The notes under the pieces: model-generated
Told to the model about the DNA's origin: nothing
What the model saw: only the letters and a program-made list of their open reading frames with translations
The model's database searches: none
DNA from: Elioraea tepida
GTDB lineage: Bacteria > Pseudomonadota > Alphaproteobacteria > Acetobacterales > Acetobacteraceae
DNA length: 64,000 nt
Direction: 5' to 3'
NCBI RefSeq assembly: GCF_019203965.1
Contig: NZ_CP076448.1
Span: 2,991,001-3,055,000 of the forward strand
Program-made: the position numbers and the translations under genes
Shown: one piece after another, positions 25,909 through 36,287 of the stretch
Layout: every line of letters starts with the position of its first letter
Numbering within the stretch: the stretch's first letter is position 1

Positions 25909-26879
25909 GCACGGCGACGATGATCGAAGCGCTCCGCCGCGCGGCGGAGCAGGAGATGCGGCGTGACCCGCGCGTGTGGGTGCTCGGCGAGGACGTCGCC
26001 CGCGGCGGGCTATTCGGACAGTATCGCGGCTTCCTCGAGGCGTTCGGGCCCGACCGCGTGGTCTCGACCCCGATTTCGGAAAGCACGATCATGGGTGCGG
26101 GGCTCGGCGCCGCACTCGTCGGCACGCGGCCGATCATCGAGATGCGCATCTTCGACTTCGTGATGTGCGCGATGGACGAGCTCGTGAACCAGATCGCCAA
26201 GGTGCGCTACATGTTCGGCGGCCAGGGGCGCGCCTCCGTGGTCGTGCGCATGCCGCACGGCATATGGCGCAACTCGGCCGCCCAGCACAGCCAGATGCTC
26301 GAGGCATGGTTTGCGCACCTGCCGGGCGTTGTCGTCGTCGCGCCCTCGACGCCCGCGGATGCCGCCGGGCTGCTTGTCGCCTCGATCCGAAGCGACGATC
26401 CGGTCCTGTTCTTCGACCCGAAGGACCTGTTCGGCGAGACCGGCGAGGTACCTGACGAGATCGAGCCGCTTCCCTTCGCCATGGCGCGGCGCGTGCGTTC
26501 GGGCGATGCGGCGACGGTGGTGACGTGGTCGGCCGCCGCGCGCGACGTGGCGCGCGCGACAGAGTCGCTCGCACGAGAGGGGATCGAGACGGATGTGCTC
26601 GATCTCCGCAGCATCTGGCCCTGGGACGAGGAGGCGGTCGTCGCTTCCGTTGCGAGAACAAGACGTCTTGTCGTCGTGCACGAGGCGGTCGAGCCGGCCG
26701 GGTTCGGGGCCGAAGTGGTCGCCCGCGTGGTCGAGCGGCTCGGCCCCGGCGGGCTGCGTGCCGTGCGCCGGCTTGGGGCGCCGCGCGTTCCCGTGCCCTT
26801 CTCCCCGCCGCTCGAGACGGCGATCCGGGTGACGGAGCAGAAGATCGTCGCCGCGATCCGCGACGTCGTGGCAGCCTGA
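25905..26879 (+). CDS. TPP-dependent dehydrogenase E1 component, beta subunit
   Basis: 324 aa. It has the transketolase pyrimidine-binding domain (VLGEDVARGGLFGQYRGFLE, then the PISESTIMGAGLGAAL glutamate region) and the C-terminal transketolase domain (VLDLRSIWPWDEEAVVASV). Forms the alpha2beta2 E1 with the preceding gene, coupled by an ATGA overlap. Acetoin or branched-chain/pyruvate-type substrates are possible; context suggests carbon from sulfolactate-related metabolism but this is inference. Confidence 0.87.
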   Translation: MSTATMIEALRRAAEQEMRRDPRVWVLGEDVARGGLFGQYRGFLEAFGPDRVVSTPISESTIMGAGLGAALVGTRPIIEMRIFDFVMCAMDELVNQIAKVRYMFGGQGRASVVVRMPHGIWRNSAAQHSQMLEAWFAHLPGVVVVAPSTPADAAGLLVASIRSDDPVLFFDPKDLFGETGEVPDEIEPLPFAMARRVRSGDAATVVTWSAAARDVARATESLAREGIETDVLDLRSIWPWDEEAVVASVARTRRLVVVHEAVEPAGFGAEVVARVVERLGPGGLRAVRRLGAPRVPVPFSPPLETAIRVTEQKIVAAIRDVVAA

Positions 26880-27027
26880 CGCGGGCGGCCCATACGGGCG
26901 CGTGGGCCCCGCCCATCGCGGCCGTCAAGCAGATCCGGTGACGATCCCCCCCCGGCGTCCTTTGCTGTCGCGAGGCCGGAGAAGGAGGGAAGGGCGCCTT
27001 GCATCGCCGCTTCGGTGCTTATATGAG

Positions 27028-27045
27028 TTTCAGGAAGTTCTGAAA
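27028..27045. promoter_or_regulatory. Palindromic operator candidate upstream of the GbsR/MarR gene
   Basis: TTTCAG (27028-27033) and CTGAAA (27040-27045) are perfect inverted arms around a 6-base centre (GAAGTT). The site lies 22 bases before the GTG start of the regulator that leads the cydAB operon, in a locally A+T-rich patch (TTATATGAG just upstream could be part of a -10 element). Autoregulation by the dimeric winged-helix protein is the simplest reading. Confidence 0.55.
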
Positions 27046-27066
27046 TGCCAGAAGGGTCGGAACACC

Positions 27067-27644
27067 GTGAACCTCCCGCCGCTGATCCAGGCCTTCGTGC
27101 TGCATTTCGGCGAGATGGGCAGCCGCTGGGGCATCAACCGCACGGTGGGGCAGATCTATGCCCTGCTCTTCGTCTCTCCCGAACCGTTGAACGCCGACCA
27201 GATCGTCGAGGCGCTCGGGATCTCGCGCTCTAACGTCTCGATGGGCCTGCGCGAGCTCCAGGCCTGGAACCTCGTTCTGCTCAGGCATGTCCCGGGCGAC
27301 CGGCGGGATCACTTCACGACGCCGGACGACGTCTGGCAGATCCTCCGCGTTCTCGCCGAGGAGCGGAAGAAACGGGAGGTCGACCCGACCCTCTCGGTGC
27401 TGCGCGAGCTTCTGATGCAGAAGCCGTCGACGGCGGCGGAGCGTCACGCCCAGGCGCGCATGGCCGAGATGCACCAGCTGATCGAGCAGCTCACCACCTG
27501 GTACGAGGATGTGCGCCGGCTCGAGACCGAGCGCCTCGCCCAGCTTCTCGCCCTCGGCTCTCGGGTGGTGAAGTTCCTCGAGGCGAAGGACAAGGTTGTG
27601 GCGCTCGCGCGGCCGCGCCGCGCGGCGCAGAAGGAGGATGCCTG

Positions 27645-27645
<1 letters not shown>
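27067..27645 (+). CDS. GbsR/MarR-family transcriptional regulator
   Basis: 192 aa from GTG 27067. The winged-helix domain (about residues 15-90) includes VGQIYALLFVSPEPLNADQI and the recognition helix ALGISRSNVSMGLRELQAW; a long helical C-terminal part (110-175) would mediate dimerisation. Its stop overlaps the cydA start (TGATG), so it is co-translated with the bd oxidase genes and probably controls them. The upstream frame is open but lacks a good start. Confidence 0.85.
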
Positions 27646-29006
<1,361 letters not shown>

Positions 29007-29013
29007 GGCTGCG

Positions 29014-30027
29014 ATGACCCCGTTCCTTCCGCCCGATCTCCTGCCGGTCGTGTTCGCCGCGCTGATGGCGGCGTCCGTCCTCGCCTATGTGGTGCTTGAC
29101 GGGTTCGACCTCGGCGTCGGCGTGCTCCTTCCCCAGGCGGCGAACGAAGCCGAGCGTGACCGGATGGTGGCCTCGATCGGACCGTTCTGGGATGCGAACG
29201 AGACCTGGCTCGTGCTCGGCGTTGGCCTCCTCCTCGTCGCCTTCCCGATCGCGCATGGCCAGATCCTCACCGCCCTTTACCTACCTGTGGCGCTGATGCT
29301 GCTCGGGCTCACGCTGCGCGGCGTGGCGTTCGAGTTCCGCGCCAAGGCGGCCACTGCCGAGCACAAGCGGCGGTGGGACCATGCCTTCTTCGGCGGCTCT
29401 CTGCTTGCGGCCCTCACCCAGGGCTGGATGCTCGGCCGCTACGTGCTCGGCTTCGACGAGGGCGCCGTCGCTCTCGCCTTCGCCGCCCTCTCTGCCATTG
29501 GCGTGGCGGTTGCTTACAGCTTCATCGGCGCCGCGTGGCTGATCTGGCGCTGCGAGGGGGCGCTGCAGCGTCGCGCCGTGGCCTGGGCGCGGCGGTCGCT
29601 CTGGGGTGTGGCGCTCGGGATCGTCGCGGTCTCGGTCGCAACGCCGGTTGCGAGCGAGCGGATCTTCCACCGCTGGTTCGATTTCCCGAACATCCTCCTG
29701 CTCGCGCCGTTGCCGGCTGCGACGCTCGCTCTTGTGGCCGGCCTCGCGGCGCTCCTGCGTCACATGCCGCTGCCAGGGGATGCGCTTCGGCGCCTGCCAT
29801 TCTGGGGCGCGGTGGGGCTGTTCTGCCTTGCCTTCGCGGGCCTCGCCTGGAGCTTTTTCCCGTATGTGGTGCCCGAACGGCTCACGCTCTGGCAAGCCGC
29901 AGCCGCGCCGGAGAGCCTCTCGATCATTCTCGCCGGCGCGCTCGTGGTGATGCCGATCATCGCCGCCTATACCGTGCTCGCGTGGCGCGTCTTCGGCGGC
30001 AAGGCGATGGACCTGCGCTACGACTGA
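29014..30027 (+). CDS. cydB: Cytochrome bd-type quinol oxidase subunit II (CydB/CioB)
   Basis: 337 aa, about eight hydrophobic segments. Starts with the family-typical VLDGFDLGVGVLLP (about residues 27-40) and includes GPFWDANETWLVLG. It lies 7 bases after cydA. Its 3' end overlaps the convergent amidohydrolase gene by 10 bases. No small CydX-like gene or cydDC was seen here. Confidence 0.93.
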   Translation: MTPFLPPDLLPVVFAALMAASVLAYVVLDGFDLGVGVLLPQAANEAERDRMVASIGPFWDANETWLVLGVGLLLVAFPIAHGQILTALYLPVALMLLGLTLRGVAFEFRAKAATAEHKRRWDHAFFGGSLLAALTQGWMLGRYVLGFDEGAVALAFAALSAIGVAVAYSFIGAAWLIWRCEGALQRRAVAWARRSLWGVALGIVAVSVATPVASERIFHRWFDFPNILLLAPLPAATLALVAGLAALLRHMPLPGDALRRLPFWGAVGLFCLAFAGLAWSFFPYVVPERLTLWQAAAAPESLSIILAGALVVMPIIAAYTVLAWRVFGGKAMDLRYD

Positions 30028-31229
30028 GTGAGCAGTGCCTCGGCTGCGTCGGCGAGCACGGCGCAGCCGCGGACGATGTCCTCCTCCTTCGTGTCCTCGG
30101 TCCAGTGGTGGCTGATGCCCCCGATCGAGGGAACGAACAGCATCCCCGCCGGCATGCGCAGGGCGAGCACCTGGGCGTCATGCCCGGCCCCAGACGGCAT
30201 GCGCTGCCACCGCCCCGGCGCATGCGCCTCCGCTGCCCGCGCAAGAGCGTCCTGGAAGCGCGCGTCCATCACCTTCGGGATGGTCTTCGAGGCGACTTCG
30301 ATGGTCACGCGGCAGGGTCCCGCGGCATCCGCCTCGGCGACGAGGCGGCGGAGATGCGCCTCGAGCCGGTCGAGCACAGCCGGGTCGGCGTCGCGGAACT
30401 GAACGTTCATCTCCGCCGCACCGGGGATTATCGAGGGGGCGTTCGGGTCGAGCGACATGCGCCCGATGGTCCAGACGGAGCGCTCGGCGATGACGTCGGG
30501 GAACGTGTCGTCGATCCGGTTCGCGAGACGGGTCATCGCCACCCGCGCGTCCTTGCGGATGGCCATTCGTGTGGTGCCCGCGTGGTTCTGCTCGCCGATG
30601 AAACGGATCCGGAAGTTCCAGATCGCGACGATGGAGGTGACGACGCCGAGAACGAGCCCCTTCGCCTCGAGCTCGTCACCCTGCTCGATGTGCGCCTCAA
30701 GATAGCCGAGGTAGCGAGAGGGATCGTCGAGTGTCACGCGCGGAACGCCCGAGAGGCCGGCGCGTTCGAGGCCTGAGCGCATGCTCTCTCCGGTGGTGCG
30801 GTTTATGGCGCGGTCGATCTCCTCCTCCGTCACCTCTCCGATGAAGGAGCGTGAGCCCAGGAAGCTGCCGTAGTGACCCTCCTCGTCCACCCAGGCGGCG
30901 ACGTCGATCGGGAGTTGCGGCAGGGCGCGGGCCACCTCGAGGCCGAAGATCACGCCCATGGCGCCGTCAAGCCAGCCCGCCTCGTTCTGGCTCTCGAGGT
31001 GGCTGCCGATGAGGAGCCGTCGCCCCGGGTTGCGGGTGAAGCCGAACACCGAGGCGATGCCGTCGATCCGCGGCTCGAGCCCGGCCTCGGCAAGCCGGCC
31101 GGCGAGCCAGCGGCGGCTTGCGATGTCCTCGGGCGAAAGTGTCGGGCGATGCACGCCGGTGCGGAAGCGGCCGAAGCCGCGCAGCGTGTGAAGGTCCTCG
31201 AGAAGCCGACCTGCGTCGATCCGTGCCAT
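30018..31229 (-). CDS. M20-family amidohydrolase (allantoate/N-carbamoyl-amino-acid hydrolase type)
   Basis: 403 aa zinc-dependent hydrolase. Metal ligands are recognisable in IGSHLESQNEAGWLDGAMG, AAWVDEEGHYGSFLGS, LEAHIEQG and GAGHDAQ, the pattern of the allantoate amidohydrolase / N-carbamoyl-L-amino acid hydrolase / ureidoglycolate group. Cytoplasmic (no signal). It stands alone, convergent with cydB. The exact substrate cannot be told among these. Confidence 0.87.
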   Translation of the reverse strand: MARIDAGRLLEDLHTLRGFGRFRTGVHRPTLSPEDIASRRWLAGRLAEAGLEPRIDGIASVFGFTRNPGRRLLIGSHLESQNEAGWLDGAMGVIFGLEVARALPQLPIDVAAWVDEEGHYGSFLGSRSFIGEVTEEEIDRAINRTTGESMRSGLERAGLSGVPRVTLDDPSRYLGYLEAHIEQGDELEAKGLVLGVVTSIVAIWNFRIRFIGEQNHAGTTRMAIRKDARVAMTRLANRIDDTFPDVIAERSVWTIGRMSLDPNAPSIIPGAAEMNVQFRDADPAVLDRLEAHLRRLVAEADAAGPCRVTIEVASKTIPKVMDARFQDALARAAEAHAPGRWQRMPSGAGHDAQVLALRMPAGMLFVPSIGGISHHWTEDTKEEDIVRGCAVLADAAEALLTQS

Positions 31230-31291
31230 TCATCTCTCCCTGCCGATCCGGCGGCGATGCTGCACCGAGAGAGGCGAAGAGGCGAGGGGGC

Positions 31292-32125
31292 TCAGGCGGC
31301 GGCGGTTCGCGGGCCGGCGACGGGCTCGTAGACGCCGCGCTCTCCGGCAACGGCTGCGAACCGGTCGGTGATGCCGAGCACGGTCTCCGCACCGCCAAGA
31401 TAGAGCACGCCGTCGGGGGGCATCTGCGCGGCGATCGCCGCAAGCACCCTGGCCTTGGTCGGCTGGTCGAAATAGATCAGAACGTTGCGGCAGAACACGA
31501 TGTCGAACCGCCCGAGCGGTCGGAGATCGCCGAGCAGGTTGAACTCGCGCCAGGTGACCATCGCGCGGATTGCCTCGCACAGGCGCCAGGACGCGCCCTC
31601 CTGCCGGAAGTACTTGACGAGCATCTGGATCGGCAGGCCGCGCTGCACCTCGAACTGCGAGTAGAGACCCTCGCGCGCACGGGCCAGCACGTCGCGCGAG
31701 AGGTCGGTGCCGATGATTTCGACGCGCCGGTCGCCGAGCCAGGGCCTCGCCTCGTCGACGATCATCGCGAGCGAATAGGCCTCCTGGCCGGTCGAGCAGG
31801 CGGCCGACCAGATCCGGATCGGCTGGCCCGGGGGCCGTGCCGCGTGTAGCCGCTTCAGCGCCGTCGTCTTGACGTGGTCGAAGGGCTTTCCGTCCCGGAA
31901 GAAGAAGGTTTCGTTGGTGGTCATCAGCTCGACCACCTCGCGCGCCAGCGCCTCTCCGGTTGGGGAGGAGATCCTGGCGACGAGGGCGCCGAGATCGGCG
32001 ATCTTCTCCCGCTTCATCAGGGCGCCAAGCCGCGTCTCGACGAGGTAGAGCTTGTCGGGGCCGAGCACGAGCCCGGAGCGCGCGTGCAGAAAGGCGGCGA
32101 GGGCGGAGAAGGCGGCCTGGCTCAT
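31292..32125 (-). CDS. cheR: Chemoreceptor methyltransferase CheR
   Basis: 277 aa. N-terminal all-helical CheR domain (about 5-60) and SAM-binding domain with IWSAACSTGQEAYSLAM (motif I) and FDIVFCRNVLIYFD. It methylates glutamates of chemoreceptors with S-adenosylmethionine. The frame is open upstream across cheB, but the ATG at 32125 overlaps the cheB stop by four bases and begins the family's N-terminal helix (FSALAAFLHARSGLVLG). Third gene of cheY-cheB-cheR. Confidence 0.93.
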   Translation of the reverse strand: MSQAAFSALAAFLHARSGLVLGPDKLYLVETRLGALMKREKIADLGALVARISSPTGEALAREVVELMTTNETFFFRDGKPFDHVKTTALKRLHAARPPGQPIRIWSAACSTGQEAYSLAMIVDEARPWLGDRRVEIIGTDLSRDVLARAREGLYSQFEVQRGLPIQMLVKYFRQEGASWRLCEAIRAMVTWREFNLLGDLRPLGRFDIVFCRNVLIYFDQPTKARVLAAIAAQMPPDGVLYLGGAETVLGITDRFAAVAGERGVYEPVAGPRTAAA

Positions 32126-33237
32126 GCGTGCGCTCCGGACCCGAAGGACGAGGTGACGGCAGAAGCGATCGAGGCGAGCGGCAGAACGGCGGAGGCGAGG
32201 CCCGCGCGGGTGACCGCCCCGGGCATGCCCCAGACGACCGAGGTGGCCTCGTCCTGGGCGATCACCCGTCCGCCTGCTGCGACGACGGCTTCCGCCCCCT
32301 TCATCCCGTCCTGGCCCATGCCGGTCAGCATCACGACGAGAACGCGCCCGGCGTAGGCCGCCGCCGCACTCCGCAGCATCGGGTCGACCGCGGGGCGGCA
32401 GAAATTCTCGGGCGGCGCCTTGGAGAGGCGGATCCGCACGACGCCCCCGTCCTGCACCACGGTCAGGTGCGTGTCGCCGGGGGCGAGATAGGCCCGGCCG
32501 GGCAGGGGTGTTTCGCCGTCTTTGGCTTCGGCGCAGGGCGGGCCGCCGAGGCGGTCGAGATGGTCGGCGAGCACGGCGGTGAAGGTGGCGGGCATGTGCT
32601 GGGTCACGAGCAGCGGCACGGGAACGGACCGGCCGAGCCCGGAGAACAGGGTGAACAGGGCCTGCGGGCCGCCGGTCGAGGCGCCGATCGCCACCACCGC
32701 CGGGCGGAACACGCCACTCTGGGGGCGGAGCGTCGGGGGCGGCGGCGCCGGCCGCGGGGCGATCCGACGCAGGCGTCGCCGCTGCTGCCCCAACCCCTTG
32801 ACCTTGGCGACGATCTCGTCGCGGAACGAGGCCTCGGAGGCGATCACCGCGGTCGTGGTCGGCTTCGGCACATAGTCGGCCGCGCCGAGGCGCAAGGCGC
32901 GCAGGGCGATGTCGGCGCCGCGCGTCGTGAGCGTGCTCGCCATCACGACCTTGAGCTCCGGGTCGACCCGGAGCAGCTCGGGAAGGGCGGCGAGCCCGTC
33001 CATCACCGGCATCTCGATGTCGAGCACGCAGACATCGGGCCGAGTCGCGCGCACGGCCGCGATCGCGTCGCGACCATTGGCGGCGCGCGCGACCACGGCG
33101 ATTTCCGAGTCGCTCTCGAGCATGCGCGTGATGAGGCCGCGGATCACGGCGCTGTCGTCGCACACGAGCACGCGGACGCGCGGGTCGTCGGCGGCAGCCT
33201 CGGCCGCCGCCGGGGCCGGGGCCTGGACGGGCGTCAC
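32122..33237 (-). CDS. cheB: Chemotaxis response regulator methylesterase CheB
   Basis: 371 aa. Receiver domain (about 20-140) with the phosphorylated aspartate in VCVLDIEMPVMDG, a linker rich in Arg/Pro, then the methylesterase domain with the catalytic triad in AIGASTGG (Ser), VTQHMPA (His) and MLTGMGQDGMKG (Asp). It removes methyl groups from receptors or acts in a CheB-like sensory pathway. Coupled by ATGA overlaps to cheY upstream and cheR downstream. Confidence 0.95.
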   Translation of the reverse strand: MTPVQAPAPAAAEAAADDPRVRVLVCDDSAVIRGLITRMLESDSEIAVVARAANGRDAIAAVRATRPDVCVLDIEMPVMDGLAALPELLRVDPELKVVMASTLTTRGADIALRALRLGAADYVPKPTTTAVIASEASFRDEIVAKVKGLGQQRRRLRRIAPRPAPPPPTLRPQSGVFRPAVVAIGASTGGPQALFTLFSGLGRSVPVPLLVTQHMPATFTAVLADHLDRLGGPPCAEAKDGETPLPGRAYLAPGDTHLTVVQDGGVVRIRLSKAPPENFCRPAVDPMLRSAAAAYAGRVLVVMLTGMGQDGMKGAEAVVAAGGRVIAQDEATSVVWGMPGAVTRAGLASAVLPLASIASAVTSSFGSGAHA

Positions 33238-33665
33238 AATAGGCCCGCCTGGGCGAACTTCGAGGCGATGATCTCGGCGTCGAAGGGCTTCATGATGTAT
33301 TCCCTCGCGCCGGCCTCGATCGCCTCGAGAATGAAGCTCATCTCGGTTTCGGTGGTGCAGAACACCACCGTCGCGGCCGTGTCGCCGAACTCGGCCTTTA
33401 GCGCGCGCAGAAACTCGATGCCGTTCATCACCGGCATGTTCCAGTCAAGCAGGATGGCCTTCGGCATGCGGCGCCGGCATGCGGCGAGCGCCTCGGCCCC
33501 GTCCTGCGCCTCCTCCACGGCGAAGCCCTGCGCCTCGAGGATGCCGCGGGCGATCCGACGAACGAGACGGCTGTCGTCAACCACGAGGCAGACGCCGCGC
33601 CCGCCTTCGGCGACCGCGCCGGACCCTACGCCGGCGCCAAGGCTTGCCCCAGCTTGCTCAGACAT
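33234..33665 (-). CDS. CheY-type single-domain response regulator
   Basis: 143 aa with one receiver domain: acidic pair in VCLVVDDSRLVRRIARG, phosphorylation Asp in ILLDWNMPVMNG and the conserved Lys in MKPFDAE. A short glycine-rich leader precedes it. ATG 33665 (MSEQAGASL) is preferred to the 33701 start. No CheA, CheW or receptor gene is next to it. Confidence 0.9.
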   Translation of the reverse strand: MSEQAGASLGAGVGSGAVAEGGRGVCLVVDDSRLVRRIARGILEAQGFAVEEAQDGAEALAACRRRMPKAILLDWNMPVMNGIEFLRALKAEFGDTAATVVFCTTETEMSFILEAIEAGAREYIMKPFDAEIIASKFAQAGLL

Positions 33666-33746
33666 CGCGGCTGCTCCATCCAGGTCGTGCCGAGCGAGCA
33701 TGCACGGGCGATTGCGTATCCTTGGTTAAGGCTGCAGAACTCGGTC

Positions 33747-34277
33747 ATGCAGCAGGGGCAACTCACGCCGGAGGCGTTCCTCGCCTGGCTCGAGGGCGTT
33801 GGCATACGCCACGAGACCATCCGCCACCCCCCTGTTTTCACCGTTGCCGAGAGCAAGCGTGAGCGGATCCACGAGCGCCTCCCCGGGGCACATGTGAAGA
33901 ACCTGTTTCTCAAGGATCGCGACGGGCGGTTCTGGCTCGCCACCCTGCTCGAGCACCGCCGCGTGCCGATCGGGGCGCTCGCACGGTCGCTCGGCCTGCC
34001 GCGGATGAGCTTTGGCTCGCCCGAGGAGCTCGGGGCCCTCCTCGGCGTCACGCCCGGGGCGGTGACGCCGTTCGCCCTGGTGAACGACCGCGGCCATCGT
34101 GTGGGGTTCATCCTCGACCGGGAGCTCTGGGAGGCGCAGGGGCGGATCACCGCTCACCCGCTCACGAACACCGCGACGACGTCGGTGTCGGCCGAGGATT
34201 TCCGCCGGTTCCTCGCGCTCACGGGGCACCAGCCACGCATCGCCGACGTTGCCGCACTGAAGGCCGACGCGGGCTGA
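33747..34277 (+). CDS. Prolyl-tRNA editing protein ProX (YbaK-type aminoacyl-tRNA deacylase)
   Basis: 176 aa free-standing editing domain that hydrolyses misacylated tRNA(Pro), in the cytoplasm. Family segments: RHPPVFTVAESKRE, the conserved GAHVKNLFLKDRDG with the catalytic lysine region, and VTPFALVNDRGHRV. It is typical of PrdX/ProX-type proteins by length. ATG 33747 is preferred; the more upstream frame overlaps the cheY promoter region. Confidence 0.87.
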   Translation: MQQGQLTPEAFLAWLEGVGIRHETIRHPPVFTVAESKRERIHERLPGAHVKNLFLKDRDGRFWLATLLEHRRVPIGALARSLGLPRMSFGSPEELGALLGVTPGAVTPFALVNDRGHRVGFILDRELWEAQGRITAHPLTNTATTSVSAEDFRRFLALTGHQPRIADVAALKADAG

Positions 34278-34398
34278 GAGCGGTGCCGTTCGGGGCGGGG
34301 CGGCCGCCGCGGGCTTGTTCGCGCCCCGCGCATGCGCATGTTATGGGCAGGTCTGGCACGCCCAGTGCGCTGGGCGGCTGGCACATGAGAGAAGGCAG

Positions 34399-35370
34399 AT
34401 GGACATCATCTTCGACCCGCCGAAACCGACAGGCGGCACCAGCAAGGCCGAGGCAAACGGCACGCCAGCGGCAGGGCAGGCCGACCCGGTCAAGGACGTC
34501 ACGGAGGCGAGCTTCCTCGCCGACGTGATCCAGGCGAGCCAGCAGGTTCCGGTGATCGTCGACTTCTGGGCGACATGGTGCGGGCCCTGCAAGCAGCTCA
34601 CCCCCATTCTCGAGAGGGTGGTTCGGTCCGCGGGGGGGCGGGTGCGTCTCGCCAAGATCGACATCGACAAGAACCCGCGCCTGATCGCGATGCTCGCCCA
34701 GCAGGGGCTTCGCGTGCAGTCGGTGCCGACGGTTGTGGCCGTGATCCAGGGGCAGCTCGTGCCGCTGTTCCAGGGCGCTCTGCCGGAGAGCCAGGTGCGC
34801 CAGGTGATCGAGCAGGTGGTGCAGATGGCGGGGGGGACCATGCCGTCGGAGGACCTGCTCGCAGCGGCGAAGGCGGCCGCCGGGGAGGGGCAGCACGAGG
34901 AGGCGATCGAACTGTTGCGCGCCCTGCTCGCCGAGGAACCAGACAATGCCGAAGCGATCGGGCTGATGGGCCGCTCGCTCATCGCTCTGGGGCGGGAGAG
35001 CGAGGCGGGGGCGCTGGTCGCGAACCTTCCCGCCAATGTCGAGAGCCACGCCGAGATCCAGGGGGTGAAGGCCGCCCTCGAGGTGGCCGCGAGAGGGCGC
35101 GAGGCCCAGGCGAAGCTTGCCGAACTCCAGGCGCGGCTTGCCGCCAACGCCGACGATCATGCCGCGCGGTTCGACTATGCGGTGGCCCTGAACGCGCTCG
35201 GGCGGCGCGAGGAGGCGGCAGAGCAACTCTTGCAGATCATCCGCAAGCAGCGCGGCTGGAACGACGATGCCGCGCGGCTTCAGCTTCTCAAGTTCTTCGA
35301 GGCCTGGGGCCTGAACGACGAGGTGACGGTGGCGGCACGCCGCCGGCTGTCGGCGCTCCTGTTCAGCTGA
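34399..35370 (+). CDS. Thioredoxin-TPR co-chaperone (YbbN/CnoX-like)
   Basis: 323 aa. Thioredoxin domain (about 35-140) with an intact CGPC in DFWATWCGPCKQL, followed by a tetratricopeptide-type helical region (about 150-320). The E. coli homologue YbbN/CnoX is a holdase working with GroEL; unlike E. coli it keeps both active-site cysteines, so it may also be redox-active. It starts a run of housekeeping genes and is 25 bases from the Lon-domain gene. Confidence 0.9.
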   Translation: MDIIFDPPKPTGGTSKAEANGTPAAGQADPVKDVTEASFLADVIQASQQVPVIVDFWATWCGPCKQLTPILERVVRSAGGRVRLAKIDIDKNPRLIAMLAQQGLRVQSVPTVVAVIQGQLVPLFQGALPESQVRQVIEQVVQMAGGTMPSEDLLAAAKAAAGEGQHEEAIELLRALLAEEPDNAEAIGLMGRSLIALGRESEAGALVANLPANVESHAEIQGVKAALEVAARGREAQAKLAELQARLAANADDHAARFDYAVALNALGRREEAAEQLLQIIRKQRGWNDDAARLQLLKFFEAWGLNDEVTVAARRRLSALLFS

Positions 35371-35395
35371 CGGCACGCGCGATGAAAGCCCGGCC

Positions 35396-36067
35396 ATGAG
35401 CGGCAACGCCTGGGCCCCGAAACCGGCGGACCTTCCGGCCGAGATCGCCGTCTTTCCGCTCACCGGCGCCCTGCTTCTGCCGCTCGGCCGCCTGCCACTC
35501 AACATCTTCGAGCCGCGCTACCTCGCGATGACGGAGGACAGTCTCTGCCAGGGGCGGATGTTCGGTATGATTCAGCCGAACGCCGGCGAGCCGGGCGGGG
35601 CGCATGGCCCGAGCCTCTACCGCGTCGGTTGCCTCGGGCGGATCTCCTCCTTCAGCGAGACCGATGACGGGCGCCTCCTGATCACGCTTACCGGCGTGGC
35701 GCGCTTTTCGGTCGCCGAGGAGCTGCCGATGCGGCGCGGCTATCGCCGCGTGCGCGCAGACTACGCCGCCTATCTCGGAGATCTCGAGGCAACCCCGAGG
35801 CTCGTTCTCGACCGGGCCCGCCTCGAGGAGTCGTTGCGCGCCTACTTCCGCGCCAACCGGATCGAGGCCAATTGGGACGCAGTTCGGGAGACGCCGGATG
35901 CGATGCTCGTGACGACGCTTGCCATGGTCTGCCCGTTCGAGCCGCGCGAGAAGCAGGCCCTGCTCGAGGCGCCGACGCTTCAGGACCGTGCCGACATGCT
36001 GCTCGCGCTCGTCGAGATCGGCGCCCATGGCGCGCCGGAGCCGGAGGGAGGGACGCGATTGTCATGA
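35396..36067 (+). CDS. Lon N-terminal (substrate-binding) domain protein
   Basis: 223 aa consisting of the LON substrate-binding domain only, without ATPase or protease parts. Typical opening [26 protein letters not shown] is present. Many alphaproteobacteria have this stand-alone protein next to thioredoxin-TPR and Trm112-like genes, as here; its role is unknown. The stop overlaps the next start (ATGA). Confidence 0.9.
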   Translation: MSGNAWAPKPADLPAEIAVFPLTGALLLPLGRLPLNIFEPRYLAMTEDSLCQGRMFGMIQPNAGEPGGAHGPSLYRVGCLGRISSFSETDDGRLLITLTGVARFSVAEELPMRRGYRRVRADYAAYLGDLEATPRLVLDRARLEESLRAYFRANRIEANWDAVRETPDAMLVTTLAMVCPFEPREKQALLEAPTLQDRADMLLALVEIGAHGAPEPEGGTRLS

Positions 36068-36276
36068 CCGCCGAGATACCCGAGCCGCCGCCGGTCGACC
36101 CGAGGCTGCTCGAGATCCTTGTCTGCCCGGTCACCAAGGGGCCGCTCCGGTACGATCGTGCCCGCGGCGAACTGATCAGCGACCAGGCCGGTCTCGCCTA
36201 CCCGATCCGCGACGGGATCCCGATCATGCTCGCCGATGAGGCGCGGCGGCTGGACGATCCCGCGCCGACGCGCTGA
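36064..36276 (+). CDS. Trm112-family zinc-ribbon-like protein
   Basis: 70 aa. The sequence [27 protein letters not shown] matches the Trm112/YcaR family. Only one cysteine remains (in LVCPV), so the zinc site of the eukaryotic protein is not complete, as is usual for bacterial members. Trm112 proteins activate methyltransferases in eukaryotes; the bacterial function is less clear. Start overlaps the Lon-domain gene stop. Confidence 0.9.
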   Translation: MTAEIPEPPPVDPRLLEILVCPVTKGPLRYDRARGELISDQAGLAYPIRDGIPIMLADEARRLDDPAPTR

Positions 36277-36287
36277 AGGAAAAGCCG

